From: Cubamyces lactineus
Taxonomy: Eukaryota; Basidiomycota; Agaricomycetes; Polyporales; Polyporaceae
Assembly: GCA_022376465.1 (NCBI GenBank)
Contig: JACDTU010000003.1
Location: 434,001-498,000 of the forward strand
Length of the DNA: 64,000 nt
Reading direction: 5' to 3'
The position numbers were made by a program, and so were the translations under genes. Positions 11,135 to 23,281 of this stretch are shown here, piece by piece; position 1 is the first letter of the stretch, and each line of letters opens with the position of its first letter. Below the pieces are notes generated by a model. It was not told the origin of the DNA. It did not search any database and was given only the letters and a program-made list of their open reading frames with translations.

Positions 11135-14100
11135 ATGAAAGCCAATTATAAGGTATGCCCCGGTTGGCTGGGATAGCGGCGCATACCATATTGAAGCAAC
11201 ACAAGTTCTCGAACCTCTGCGGGACAGTATACAGACAAGGAAACATTGTCTTTACACCGGATGGGAATTCAGTCCTTAGTCCTGTAGGGAACAGGGTCTC
11301 GGTGTTCGACCTCGTAAAGTGAGTTTCTGATTCTCATCTGTCTACTGCTACGGCTTATCCCCTGCAGCAACAAGTCCTACACTTTCCCTTTTGAGAATCG
11401 GAAGAACATCTCCGCGATTGCGCTTAGCCCTGACGCCAATGTGTTACTGAGCGTAGACGAAGGTACGTAGACATATGTCATGCTGCGTCGCACTCCTAGG
11501 TTCAACGTTAGGCAGATGGCCGTGCATTGCTCGTTAACTTCAAGCGAGGCGCCGTGCTGCACCACTTTAACTTCCAAAAGCCTGTGAAGGCGATCAAGTT
11601 CTCCCCGGATGGAAAGTGCGTGAGATTTTCATACGCCTCGATAAAACGGCTCCGCCTAATATCAATCTCCTAGATATATAGCTGTGTCGCATGATTCTCA
11701 CGTACAGGTCTGGCAGACACCGAACCATCTCATACGCGAGTTCGCACCCTTCAACCTCCACCGGACGTATACAGGTCATCACGATGAGGTCCTCAGCATA
11801 GAGTGGTCTCCAGACTCGAAGTGCTTCATCACCACTTCACGAGACATGACCGCACGGTTGTTCACCCTCGATCCAGTCGAGGGTTTCCGTCCGAAGACGT
11901 TTGCAGGCCACAAAGATGCCGTGTTGAATGCCTTCTTTTCTTCAGACGCGAAAACGGTAGGCGACCATTAACTCTACCACTGCGGTCTCATAAGCTGACT
12001 TCCCTTAGATCTACACCGTCAGCAGAGATGGCGCTGTATTTACCTGGAAAGCGAAGCCCAAGGAGGATGAAGACGACAGTGACAGCGATGATGACCAACC
12101 TGTTGCGTCAACTTCGAATGCAGCGGGCTCGCTATACAACGAAATCGCGAATACGCGATGGGGTGTGCACAAGCGCAACTACTTCAACCAAGCCGGCACG
12201 AAAGTCGTCTGCAGTACATTCCACCGCAGCTCGAGCCTCCTTGTCGTAGGCTTCTCGACCGGTGTCTTCGGCCTCTGGGAGATGCCTGCGTTTTCAAACA
12301 TTCATACCCTCAGCATCTCACAGGAGAAGATCTCGTCTGTTGCGATCAACCCTTCAGGCGAGTGGCTCGCGTTCGGTGCGAAGAAACTCGGACAACTTCT
12401 CGTTTGGGAATGGCAGTCCGAGTCGTACGTGCTGAAGCAACAAGGCCATTACTTCGACATGAACACCCTCGCGTATGCGCCCGACGGTCAGCACATCGCG
12501 ACTGGCGGTGACGACGGCAAGGTCAAGGTCTGGAACACAACTTCTGGATTCTGTTTCGTCACATTCTCGGAACACTCTGCTGCAGTATCTGCCGTTGAAT
12601 TCGCTAAACAGGGACAGGTTCTCTTTTCCGCATCGTTAGACGGAACAGTACGCGCCTTCGACCTGATCCGCTACCGCAACTTCCGGACCTTCACATCCCC
12701 GACCCCTGTTCAGTTCTCGTGCCTTGCTGTGGATCCGAGCGGCGAAGTTGTCGCTGCGGGCTCAACGGACTCGTTTGAAGTTTTCTTGTGGTCGGTACAG
12801 ACAGGAAAGCTTCTCGATGTCCTCACTGGCCACGAAGCGCCCATCAGCTCCCTCGCCTTCTCGCCCACAGGCAACATCATCGCAAGCGGCTCCTGGGACA
12901 AGACTGTCCGTGTATGGAACGTCTTCAGCAGGTCGCGCGCAGTCGAACCGTTCACCTTGAGCGCCGACGTGCTCTCGGTTGCATTCCGTCCGGATGGCAA
13001 GGAGCTTGCGGCGTCTAGCCTGGACGGCCAGATCATGTTTTTCGACGTGAACCTGGGCAAGCAGACGAATATCATCGACGGCAGACGAGACATCTCCGGA
13101 GGGCGCAAGGCCGACGACCGTATGGCCGCCTCCAATAATGCGTCGGGTAAGGCGTTTAACAGCCTTGCATATACCGCCGACGGCCGCTGCATCATCGCGG
13201 GCGGGAACAGCAAATATGTCGTCATCTACGATGTGCGCGAGGGCGTCATGGTCAAGAAGTTCCAGATCTCGCAGAATCTCAGCCTCGACGGCACAGAAGA
13301 GTTCCTCGACAGCCGCAAGGTGACCGAAGCCGGCAATATCGACCTCATTGACGATCACGGCGACGCAAGTGACCTCGAGGACCGACTCGACACCGCGCTG
13401 CCCGGCGCGCAGCATGGCGATATGTCGAAGCGGCGCTACCGGCAGGAAGCGCGAACCAAATGCGTGCGCTTCGCCCCCACCGGGCGTGCATGGGCGGCTG
13501 CGTCGACCGAGGGCTTGCTCATCTACTCTGTCGACGACAGCACATCGTTCGACCCGTTCGATCTAGACATCGAGCTCACCCCGCAAGCGCTGCTCTCCGT
13601 CCTCGCTCGGCGCGAGCATCTCAAGGCGCTCGTGATGGCGTTCCGCCTGAACGAGCGGCCGCTCATCCAGAAGGCGTACGAGAGCGTGCCCCACGCGGAC
13701 ATTCGGCTCGTCGCGCGGGGACTTCCCTTGGTGTACGTCGGACCGCTCTTGCGGTTCGTTGCGGAGCACATGGAGAAGAGCCCACACTTTGAGTTCGACC
13801 TGCTTTGGGCGAGCGCGTTGCTCGGCGCGCATGGTCGCCACCTCAGGGACCGCGCGGGCGAGTACGCGAGCGTGCTGCGGGCGCTGCAGAAAGGCTTGAG
13901 CGACTTCGAGCAGCTGGTCTCGAGATTGTATGTTCTTGCCTCACTTCGCTCGTATGTTTACTGATGTGAGATTCGGCAGATGCGAGGACAATCGGTCAAC
14001 GCTGGACTACTTGTTAGACCAACTGAAGGTGAAGCAATTGCGCGACGGTGATGTCGAGATGGACGACTCCACACATCGGCAGCAGATCGGTGCCTTTTAA
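11135..14100 (+). CDS. PWP2: PWP2, WD40 U3 snoRNP (UTP-B) component
   Basis: Periodic tryptophan protein 2, a beta-propeller subunit of the UTP-B complex that binds U3 snoRNP in the nucleolar SSU processome for 18S rRNA maturation. Seven exons (11135-11152, 11206-11318, 11368-11462, 11516-11615, 11674-11956, 12009-13927, 13980-14100) sum to 2649 nt, 882 residues, close to the usual family length. The N-terminus MKANYK/FSNLCGTVYRQGN is characteristic. About a dozen WD repeats follow (for example GSWDKTVRVWN and GGDDGKVKVWN). An acidic DEDDSDSDDD stretch lies between propeller blades, and the C-terminal third carries the Utp12-type helical region (LLSVLARREHLKALVMAFRL onward). The first exon is only 18 nt, placed because it supplies the conserved MKA start. 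Large antisense ORFs inside exon 6 are codon-bias shadows. Confidence 0.95.
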
Positions 14101-14481
14101 ACGGGCTTACTGCAGACTTGGCAAGCATGACCTGTCGTTGTGATATTACGACTGATCCTCTCCGTAACTTGTAAAAGTAGTATATGTAGGGCACCTGGGT
14201 AATTGTATCATAGCTAACTGCACATCCTTGCGACGTTAACCAGCGTGCTCGCAGCGGGCTGACATGGGACAGTATGCATCCATCAAGCTGTGCGAGCATG
14301 CCTGATGGCTTTCTGCTGATTTGCACTTCTTGCGGCTAAGTCTGTGAGGCTGGAGCTGGCGACAAGGGGTCGGGGGCAAGCTTAACTTCAAATCCTGCAC
14401 AGGTTGCACTGCCGACGGCCCTAGCGCTGTAAGATGATTGTTATCTACGCTATTTGAGCTCTGGTGAAACATGTACCACGA
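14101..14481. other. Convergent intergenic region, PWP2 / F-box gene
   Basis: Probably the two 3' UTRs. No gene or repeat seen. Confidence 0.45.
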
Positions 14482-16376
14482 TTACATCGATGCAAGAAGT
14501 GCAATACCCCTTCTACCACCGTGAATCAAGGCCGCACAGCATATCTGTAGTAGTAGTAATATGTTTTCAACAGCCTCCCAGACATTCTCAACTTCCAAAC
14601 GTCCCTGATGCCCACAGGCCATACCTTCGGTCGCGCATACAGCCTCGACCTGAACACTCTCGACATCTGGATCTCTCGAAGACACACAGGCTATTTCGTT
14701 AGGCTTGCACCAAGCCCATGCCTGCTCGTAAGTCAAGTTCCCCCAGATAAGCTCCTCAGCAATCGGGTCGGGTCGAGTGCCTTTGGCCAGTTCCGCGCCC
14801 AATTGCGTCCACATGCTTCCGGGTTTCGACGATCCAGCATCTGAACTTGAAAACGTTATGCAATCGACGCCGTGATGGCCATACACCGAGTAGTCGGGTC
14901 CGGCATGGGTTGGACTGCAGATGATGAGACGTTGTAGATGCTTGCCAAGGGCCGTTGCCCTGAGCCCCGTTACGTGGAACAGAGCATGGAGATCTTCGAG
15001 CGACCGGCAGGGACGTAAGACGGAGAATATGACTGTGTGTAAAGACGGGCAGTACTGCGACGAGTGTTCGAGCAAAAAGCACAGGCTGTCCAATACTCCG
15101 ACATCCGAGGTTGCCCGGACCACCAGCGTTTCCAACGTAGGCATAGCTCCCGAGTGCGGAAGAAGAGCGTCAAGAGGTCTCCTACTGTCGAAGCCCAAGG
15201 AACATCCACGTGTGATCCGCAAAAACTTGACGTAGTCCGCAAACCTAGGAACGACAGGTACGTAGCCGGCGTTGCAAGGCATAACAAGCCTCCCTAGCAG
15301 GCCGTGAGATGCGAGCTCCACCGTACAGCCTGCTGCCTGCCATTCTAATCGTCTACGGACGATGCATCCGAACCGACTGCAGTCTCCTACTAACCTAGGT
15401 TGGACTTTGAATCCGCCGATCGGGGATACAATAGGGTCTTCCGGAGTCGGAAGTGTGGTGTTCGGTGGTAGATGGAGACGGATTACTTTCAGCCGGGGCA
15501 GCCGAATACGAGCGTGTATAACGTCGAGAGGAGAGTGGGCCTCTAGATCAAATACCTGTGGAGATAGGAGAACGAGTTCTTCGAGGTCGAATGTGTGGGA
15601 TAGCAATCGAGCCAGATGTACTGATTGTGCATTGTATATCGGGTGGTGGATCCTCAACGCTCGCAAGCCAGATACCGATCGTTGAGGATCAGCTCTTCAG
15701 GCGATATGATCGCCAGCGATTTGAGGGCGCATGCGTCCCGGCCAAACAGATGGTAACCATTGCGAAACACCGGCCTCCACCGTTCTCGCTGTTGGATTGG
15801 GTCCGGCGAATGGACTACCACTCCTAAGTCGACTATCGATGTCGCGAGCTTCGGGAGAATCCTTTTGATCAGCGAGAGTTCAATGCGGTATCGTAGTCGG
15901 AGAATGAGCCCTCGAATGTGGGGAAGTAGATACCACAGCGCCTTCTTTTGTGACTTTGTCAGCTTCGAGTCTACGATCTCCACGTGCACGCGAATGGGCA
16001 AGCTACCCGCACGCGACAGCTACATCTGCCCAGAGCCCCGGAAACGCCAATGCGATGGCCCGCCATTGACGGCATACGTGCGTTACTGATATAAAAGAAC
16101 GAGTATCTGGCGCAGACGGTGGTTCGACATCGCCCATCGGCGGGGAGGCGTGGTACCGGGGTAGGTTCCGAGGAGCCAAATGCGTCGCTTTCGGAGCGCG
16201 TACGTGTTCGAATATGTGGGCAAGAACCTCCGGCGGAAGCCTGTTGATGGGCCTCGTCTCATTGAGTCGATGGGAGACGGATAATCGCAGCTCGAGCAGG
16301 GTCTTATATATCTCATAGAGCTTCGTGTGCAATCATTAACATGAGAAAGAGCAGTACTAGACGTTCCTGACGTACC
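14482..16376 (-). pseudogene. F-box/LRR-like protein gene with two frame breaks
   Basis: An F-box occurs near the N-terminus (INRLPPEVLAHIFEHV, then FISVTHVCRQWRAIALAFPG and LWADV), followed by a long Leu-rich segment (for example LRALRIHHPIYNA and LEELVLLSPQVFDLE) as in agaricomycete F-box proteins, which recruit substrates to SCF ubiquitin ligases. The reading frame breaks twice: near 16020, where LWADV must shift frame to reach LSRAGSLPIRVHVEI, and near 15665, where NDRYLACER must shift to reach LRALRIHHP. Neither break fits an intron of workable length with in-frame sites. The remaining 390 codons run open to 14482. So this is either a young pseudogene or carries two indel errors in the assembly. 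The N-terminus is unclear: the segment before KTLLELRLSV lacks an ATG, and a short upstream exon ending at a GTACGT donor near 16376 may supply it. Confidence 0.6.
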
Positions 16377-16379
16377 GTC

Positions 16380-17563
16380 TCGGGGCTTGATGACGATATT
16401 CGAAGTGACAAGGAGTAAAGCTCGGCTCAGTGTCACTACTGGCAGCATGCACATAACTCACCTGAACTAGTATAGCTCTTGTGCCAAAACCAGAGCTAGG
16501 TCATTCAGTCTTTGTGGTACTCGATGCGAGGCCATCCGACGAGTGATATACTATCGCTTACTATGGCTTGTCAAGTAGGGCGCGAATGTCGACGATATCG
16601 GGAGGATACAGGAGGGCGCGGGGAATGGGCTTGGCGTAGTTGTGCAATCCATGGTGGCGGTATCTATAATACCTAGGTGTTCGCCGCAACACAAGAAATT
16701 CCTGCAGCACGCGCAGCGATAGTACTTACTGCCCTGCAGCCACCACCGGGCTTCCTGCGCAGGTTTTGATCAACTGCTACTGCGATGTAGAAGGTTCAGA
16801 GGGAAGCTACGTTTTAATCCCCGCCATCCTCACCTCTGGCAACGCCCTTCCACGTCGTGATAGACGACCGTTGATGCTGCAGGCTGCTGCAGTATGATAC
16901 TGCACGGCAGACCTACATGGTAATAAAGATATACAAGAGGCGTGGGGTATTATACGGTTACATACGCTACTTGAACCGTTCAAAGGTATTTAGAAGAATC
17001 AATGCGGAACAAAGGGTCGAATGGCAGTCAGGCTCAAACGGTGCAAACTATTTGGGAGGTTGCGCGGGGCGACGACAGTCAGTGCGTACGTAGGTACTCA
17101 GAGCCGGAAACTGAGGAGTATCGGAGCTGTGACCGAGACGGTAGCTAGAATAAGTAAGAGGGCTCGGCCAAGAAGGACAGACAGGAAGTGAAGTGCGGAA
17201 TACGAGCCCAGATAGAAATGAAAGGAATGTCCAGTGTGTGCGTGCAAGGAGAGAAGGGAATGAAGGAGAGCAAAGGGTGCACAGAAAAGAGCAATGGCGC
17301 GAAACGGGCGTAGGGAGAGCGTAGAGGGCGACCAGGAAGGGACAGGGTAAGTGGGCGGAAGGGGACATAATCGGGAGGTGTGAATGGATGGTAAGTTGCG
17401 GTCAAGAGTCCGTGAGACACAGTCCTTGTAGGGGGTGACTGCTCTGCGAGTCACAATTTCATCCTGTTCGATCTATCCAATATCGCACGATGAGCATTCG
17501 ACACGAAACCAATAAACATACGCTCGACTGACCATAACAGCTCGGCATCAAAAGCAGAGACAA
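16380..17563. other. Gene-free 1.2 kb, with CT-rich minus strand
   Basis: No gene supported. 17040-17460 is strongly pyrimidine-rich on the minus strand and opens long ORFs in all three frames (Ser/Leu/Pro-rich), a composition artefact; it is probably 3' UTR of the next gene. A short palindrome (TGCAGTATGATACTGCA) occurs near 16888. Confidence 0.5.
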
Positions 17564-19579
17564 TTATGCTTGTGCAGCCGTGACGGCCTGTGTCGTCGCA
17601 CCTGCCGATCCGGCAGCGCCTTCGCCCTGTTCACCCTCCTGAGAAGGCCGTGGCGCGTCACGCCGGATGTTGGTATACGCGGGCGGAAGCTCAATCGTCT
17701 CGGGTTCGTCATCGGGCGGCGGTGGGGGCTCCGAAGGGCCTGCATCGTCATGCTGAATAATGTTGACGGGGCGGAAGCTCGGCGGCATAGGAGACTTGCG
17801 GGTGCTTGTCGATGGCGCAGACGATGCGGGCGGGCGTAAGCCCGTGAGGCCAGTTTCGGATGTGCTCGTAGAGAGGTATGACTGGCGGTGATCTGTGCTT
17901 GCGCGCGTCGCAAGTCCGGCTGCGTATGGGGCGGTGCCGGCGACAGAGCTTTCATGCGTAGATGACACCACAGTGGGATCTGGCAAGACGAAAGGTTCGG
18001 GCTGGTAGTATTCAGGTGGGCGGCCATCGCTGGGGCCGTCGTTATCCTGATCTTGGAGGAGATCGACTGGACGCTCTTTTGTGCCCTGTTTGTATCTCTG
18101 TCGGCGAACCGCGAAGAGGATGACGAGAGCAAGTGCGATGGCGCCGACAACACCACCAATAACGCCACCAACTATCGCACCGACGTCCACATGGGAGCTG
18201 CGTACCAATGATCAGGATACTCATAACCAGTAAGCCTGAGAAGATGATGGACATACCCCCCGCCACCACCAAGATTTACGCCAGACCCATCGGTGGACGT
18301 GGGGTAGCTGCCACCAGCAGGGGATCCCGGCGTTGACGATGGTGAGGTGTTGTTTAAACAAGAATAAACGTTACCGTCTTGCATTGTATATGTATTGCTG
18401 CCTCCCGTGCCAAAGCCGCGGTCGTCGCCACCGACGAGTAGTAGGACTGTTCCTACCCGTACTGGCGGCGACCATGAAAATCCAGTGCCCTGGCCGACAA
18501 TATCCGACAGAGGGCCTTCGGGTATTGAGAATGATTGTCCTCCAGGAATAACGCCCTGGAAGGTAGGGACGCTGGTAAAAGAGGAAACATGGTCAGAACA
18601 CCATACTGCCAGAATACGATAGTCGAACTTACCCTTGAACGGTGGAGTTATCCCACCATATTCGTGAAGCAGTGCACGTAATGAGAAGGTGATCTGGAGT
18701 TGTATGAAAGAGGAAAGGTGGTTGTACTGTTGTGTTTGGGTCGAAGCAGCCGTCTTCTCCGGACAGGACCGTCACCACTGCGCTCGTACCGCCTGTGCCA
18801 AAGCCGGTACTGTCACTAACCTAGAAGATAGTCATGGTCGTTAGTGTGACCGATGGCAGGGTGTTTGAGACATGGTTGCAGGTATCCAAACACTTCGACT
18901 TGCACATGAGTAGTTCCGGGTCTCTCTAGCGCGCAGACGAGCGATACGGCGATACACATCGGCATGAATCCTCCGCCTGAGGTATAGTTGCAGTATGCAC
19001 TCCACAGAGAAGCTTAGCTGCGCAAAGTCGGCTGCAGCGGTATGCATGTCCGTATGCACGTTCTGCGCAGCAGCTTTTGCATAACCAGAAAAACTTTATT
19101 CTTCGAATGTTGTCGCTTCTCCACCATCGCAACCACAATGACCGACCTGACACCGTCTCGGACGACAGTATGCTTCGCTCGGCCACCCCGCCCAATACCC
19201 GCATGGCGAACAGGTGCCGGCCACCAACGAATACCCAACGATATGACCCACAATGAAAGAAGAGAGACAAACAGAATGTGGGATGAGCACTCACCACCGC
19301 CACAAACTGCGAGTTCTCGGGAAACTTGAGCTGGAACGAAACGGAGGATTCGGTGCCGTTGAACGACACGTCCGTTATCCTACGGGCCTCGATGGAATTC
19401 GGGAGCGGTGTCGGGCCAAAGGGGATAATGAGCACGCTGTAGGGGGGCTTGCCTGAGCCGGTGATGCCAATCTCGAGGTTCTGACACTGCCTGGGGGTGT
19501 TCTTGAAGTTGAAGGAGTATGCCGCCGCGAGCGCGGCGTATGGAACCGCCGCAAGAAGGGGGCGAAGGCGAGGAGCCAT
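17564..19579 (-). CDS. Secreted-domain, single-pass membrane protein with PPxY cytoplasmic tail
   Basis: Function unknown. The first ATG (19577-19579) gives a hydrophobic Ala/Leu signal peptide (about residues 1-20). An ectodomain follows with two similar blocks, GFGTGGTSAVVTVLSG and GFGTGGSNTYTMQDG, each leading to a Cys (GEDGCF, NVYSC), then an N-glycosylatable NNTS and a Ser/Thr/Pro/Gly stalk. One Gly/Val/Ile-rich transmembrane segment (VGAIVGGVIGGVVGAIALAL onward) is followed by a basic RRQRYKQ stop-transfer and a cytoplasmic tail of about 180 residues. The tail has PPEYYQP and ELPPAYTN, two PPxY motifs that commonly bind WW-domain proteins such as Rsp5-type ubiquitin ligases. Stop at 17564. 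Intron 1 (about 18821-19294, 474 nt) is several times longer than the others here. The layout resembles many agaricomycete surface/sensor-like proteins with no assigned role. Confidence 0.75.
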
Positions 19580-22500
19580 GGGGGTCGTTGTCGCTGTGGT
19601 GGTCGAAGGACAAGACTCCGGCGAACGCAACCGGCGGGTTGATGAGCGAAGTGTGGGTGGGTGGGCGTGCGGATACGGCGTCGGGTGGAGAATGATGTTC
19701 GCACGGTCTAATCTTGCCGCAGCCGGAACAGCCTGGCTGAACCAGTGTAGACACGCGCTTGTGTGGGAGAAAGGGATAGGGGACTAGGAGGAGCCCGGAC
19801 AACGTTTTGGACGATGAGTAGACATAGAGGTCCGTCGTCAAGATGCGCCTAGTCGGCGTTCAAGACTACGTCGGCGGCGTCGGCACGCCCGCTCTGGCAG
19901 CGACCGTGCTTGTGACATTCTTGCATGTAACGACCTATTTTAGCAAGTAGCGTGACGGCCTGAACTTTGAACCCGCGCTCATCTCTTCGCGTGCTGTTAC
20001 GGCTGCCAGAACTCAACCGAGACCCGAGACAATTACTCGAATCATTCAATATTTGAACAGTGAGGAAATCCCGAGGTCTCGCTTTTGGACCGGACGGCGA
20101 TACGCACTACCTAACGAGCCTCGATCCTGGACCCCTACAACATGATCCACATCACGATGAGCGATTTCGATGATTTGGCACGACTTTCGATGTCCCCCTG
20201 CGCGGGGATCCACATCTGTTGGTATATCAGGAGGTCCTCATAGGGATTCCAGGTCAAAATATGATATATCATCCACTTGCAGTATATGCAATTCGGTTGC
20301 GTCCATCGGTAGAAATCGTGCAAATCCAAAGTCTTCGGGCTGTTAGTAATCAGCCCGACGCCTGTAACTGTAAGTTCACCGAGAACTCTTCTGACACCGT
20401 ACACAGCGTTGAAACTTATGACCAAGACCTAGCAGCTTCCAAATGAGAGGACATGATCTCCGCTCCCCCGACTCAAGATTTACAGCGACTTCCCGACTAA
20501 CTGGTCTCCCAACTGAAAACCTGAGTTTAGGGCACTATCCCGCTCTACCAGCCTCGGGCCAATCAATTTCTGGACGAGTCAGAGAACGCCACTCGAGGAA
20601 CAGACACGAACTTGAAGCAGCGACCCATGGAGGACTTGCGGGCCTCTCGGACTCTTGAGTCGCTTGCGCGCCTCATCTTGACAGTACTTATGGCATCGAC
20701 ACCGTGACGTCTGTCCACGGCTTACAGTACCCACGCCGATCCGCAGCGGCGTAATTTCGTGGCGTTAGCATATGGTCCAGCACCGCAACATGTGCCCCGA
20801 ATGTCACGGCCATAACAGCTGCTAGCTGACAACCCAATGACGGTGTCAACATGGCCAATCTGTGTCCGGCGAGTTTCCGCGGCTGTGTAACGCCTATGCA
20901 CAGTCCCGACAAAGCTATCGCCACGGCGGGGGAAGTTTCATATTCAGAAGATGCGAGTATAAGGTCAGCTTGGTCGCCGCCACCGCCGCCGTTTGCGGAC
21001 TCTATTTTCCAAGCTTCAAGTTGGGAAGCAACATTGTTCGGTCGCTAGCAGGGAAGGAAAGTGCAGAAACTTGCTGTCCGAACTTCGCGCGACTCTGTAT
21101 CTCCGGGCAACCAAGGCCGTTGCACTACACGCATCATTCGATAAGCAGGCCCCGCAAGAGCACGATACGAACCAGGGCCAGTGCCGCGTTCACAATGGAA
21201 GAGGGAGGGGGCAAAATAGATACCTCAAATTAGGGCAGAGGACTCGGATATGCGGATGTAGAAAGTCACTCGCTCTTTCGCTTCTGAATTGGTACTGATA
21301 TACACTTAGCAGTAACAAACCTTGTAAGCCCAGGATCGCCACAGTAGATTGAGATCATTGGAGATGACCGGTGGTTTTCGCCAGACCCATACCCACGCGT
21401 ACGCGCCCTCACTAGCATAATTGCGCTACGGGACAGCCTATCGACCATAGACAACGCAACGCCAGCAGTACCATTCGGGCCCATCAAGCAGGCAGCGACA
21501 GATAGCGCGAGCTTGAAAGACGGGCCTCGTGGCGAAGAGAAGCTGCCCTCTGGCAGGAATGCAAGAAAAATAGCCTAGCTTGCATCGCCATCGCTCTTCT
21601 TGAAGCGATCTTCTGCGCTAGCCAGTGGCCAGTGATTAGATTTTGGTGTTCGTCCGTGGAACGCGGTGTACGCCGCGGGGTGAACTCTTCTTCCCCTTTT
21701 GCGAGAAACCAGTGACGAGAGACATCGTTGATATGGGACACATCTGCCCATGCGCGCTACGATTCATTGCCCCGCATCCCTTCTTCACGTCTGGAGGGAA
21801 AGTTTCTAGTGCGACCTGTGGCTGACTGGCGTCTTTCAGGCTACGTACCCTATTTTACTACCGACCCGGATCCCAGTTTTACGAGCCCCGAGTTGACGTG
21901 CGTATACGCGGCGACGACAGCCCCGCCTGCGCTGACGTACCTTCTCAGCCGCATAATGAAATGGACCAACAGCACCCACCATGCCCACCAGCTCCGGGTC
22001 GCTGCACGATCATCAGGGCCCAATATTGAATGATCCGTGACACAGCGTCTACTCCAGACACGATCGTTCCCACCGGTTAGGACTCGGGGCTCCGGTTTGT
22101 ACTGGTGCGCAGCAGTTTTACGTATACCCTGAGCGCGTACGACGTATGTACCCGGGCATGCTGCGGGCGGGTACTGTACACATTGAGAATTCTGACACTT
22201 ACAATGTGGATGCGTGTGTGTATGTGGTACACATTCATCGTCTGCCTAGGGGAGACAAGATGCGTGTACTGTGCGGTACGAACTGACCTCAAGGGGGGGT
22301 AAGGCACCAGGTCGATTCCGGCGTCTTGCAGGCCTCGAAGCCGTGTAAATTCGCCATGGCTTGCGAGTCGCGACGATGACGGACCATGAGACGTTCTTGC
22401 CACACAGCGCAAAGCTTATGACGTTTGCAAGCCGCGTGCTGCAGTGCGCACGCTGGTGCCCGTGCGATTCGTCTTCGTCCCATCGATCGTTGCCAAGGGT

Positions 22501-23281
22501 GGAATTGTCCCCAGGGTGCGCATCATACGGCTTGCTACGGCTCAGTGGGCTGTCGGAGGTCCGAGGAGAACATACACGAGTTCGAGCATGCCCATGAGCA
22601 TGTGCTGGTCGTGTTGTAAGGGCGACAACAACTTTCGATCGCGCCCTCCAGCAGTGCCCTCGCCGGGAGTTGGTACTTAACTAGATGCCACGGTGCTGTG
22701 TTTTGCAGGTTGCTTGCTGACCACAGATAGATGACAAAGCGGAACAATCCCGCCTTCTGTTGAAACAACCATATGGATCTGCGCACCCTCGAATAAGAAA
22801 AATGCGTTGGCTGTGGACGAGGGATGTGATGGGGGTCGCGTCATATCTTCCTGCGCATGTCACCGTAGACACGATAAGTGTGTTTCGCACAGCCAAGCGT
22901 GTCGATGAGCGTGGCACGGGTTCGATACGATACTTATCTGTATGTGGGCGTGTGGGGAAAAGGGATTTCGGAGGATGTGGGACGGAGGCAGAATGAGGGA
23001 TGGAAGGAAGCGATGGGAGAGAGTCCAGGCACGCGGTTTGATCTCCGCGAGGGTTTGAGCCATCAGCCACTCATCACCCGGGGAAGAGAGAATCTTGTCT
23101 TCGTCCAGTCATGTAGATTCCGGGGAACATAGTCCCGAGAGTCCCGGCTGCCCATGCATTCTGGGAAGAAGAACGAGTCGTTGATCGTGCGCGTGTGGCG
23201 TTCATATATTCCGCGTCCTGGCCATCTCGGCCATCCCTCTCTTCTCTCATCCACGACGTACGTCCTCCTCCCTCCTCCAGG
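19580..23281. other. 3.7 kb gene-poor interval
   Basis: No exon chain with splice logic or family motif found on either strand; ORFs are short and many begin with non-ATG codons. No reverse transcriptase, transposase or helicase motif, and no TIR or LTR recognised by eye. 23180-23280 is CT-rich and is probably the P450 5' leader. It could be decayed DNA or hold a non-coding RNA that cannot be seen. Confidence 0.5.

Noticed and set aside
12710..13415. Long minus-strand ORFs (171 and 217 codons)
   Set aside because: Antisense to PWP2 exon 6; no domain, and the sense strand carries a confirmed WD40 frame.
17048..17454. Three overlapping minus-strand ORFs of 91-118 codons
   Set aside because: Open because the strand is nearly pure C/T; Ser/Leu/Pro composition in every frame, no family match.
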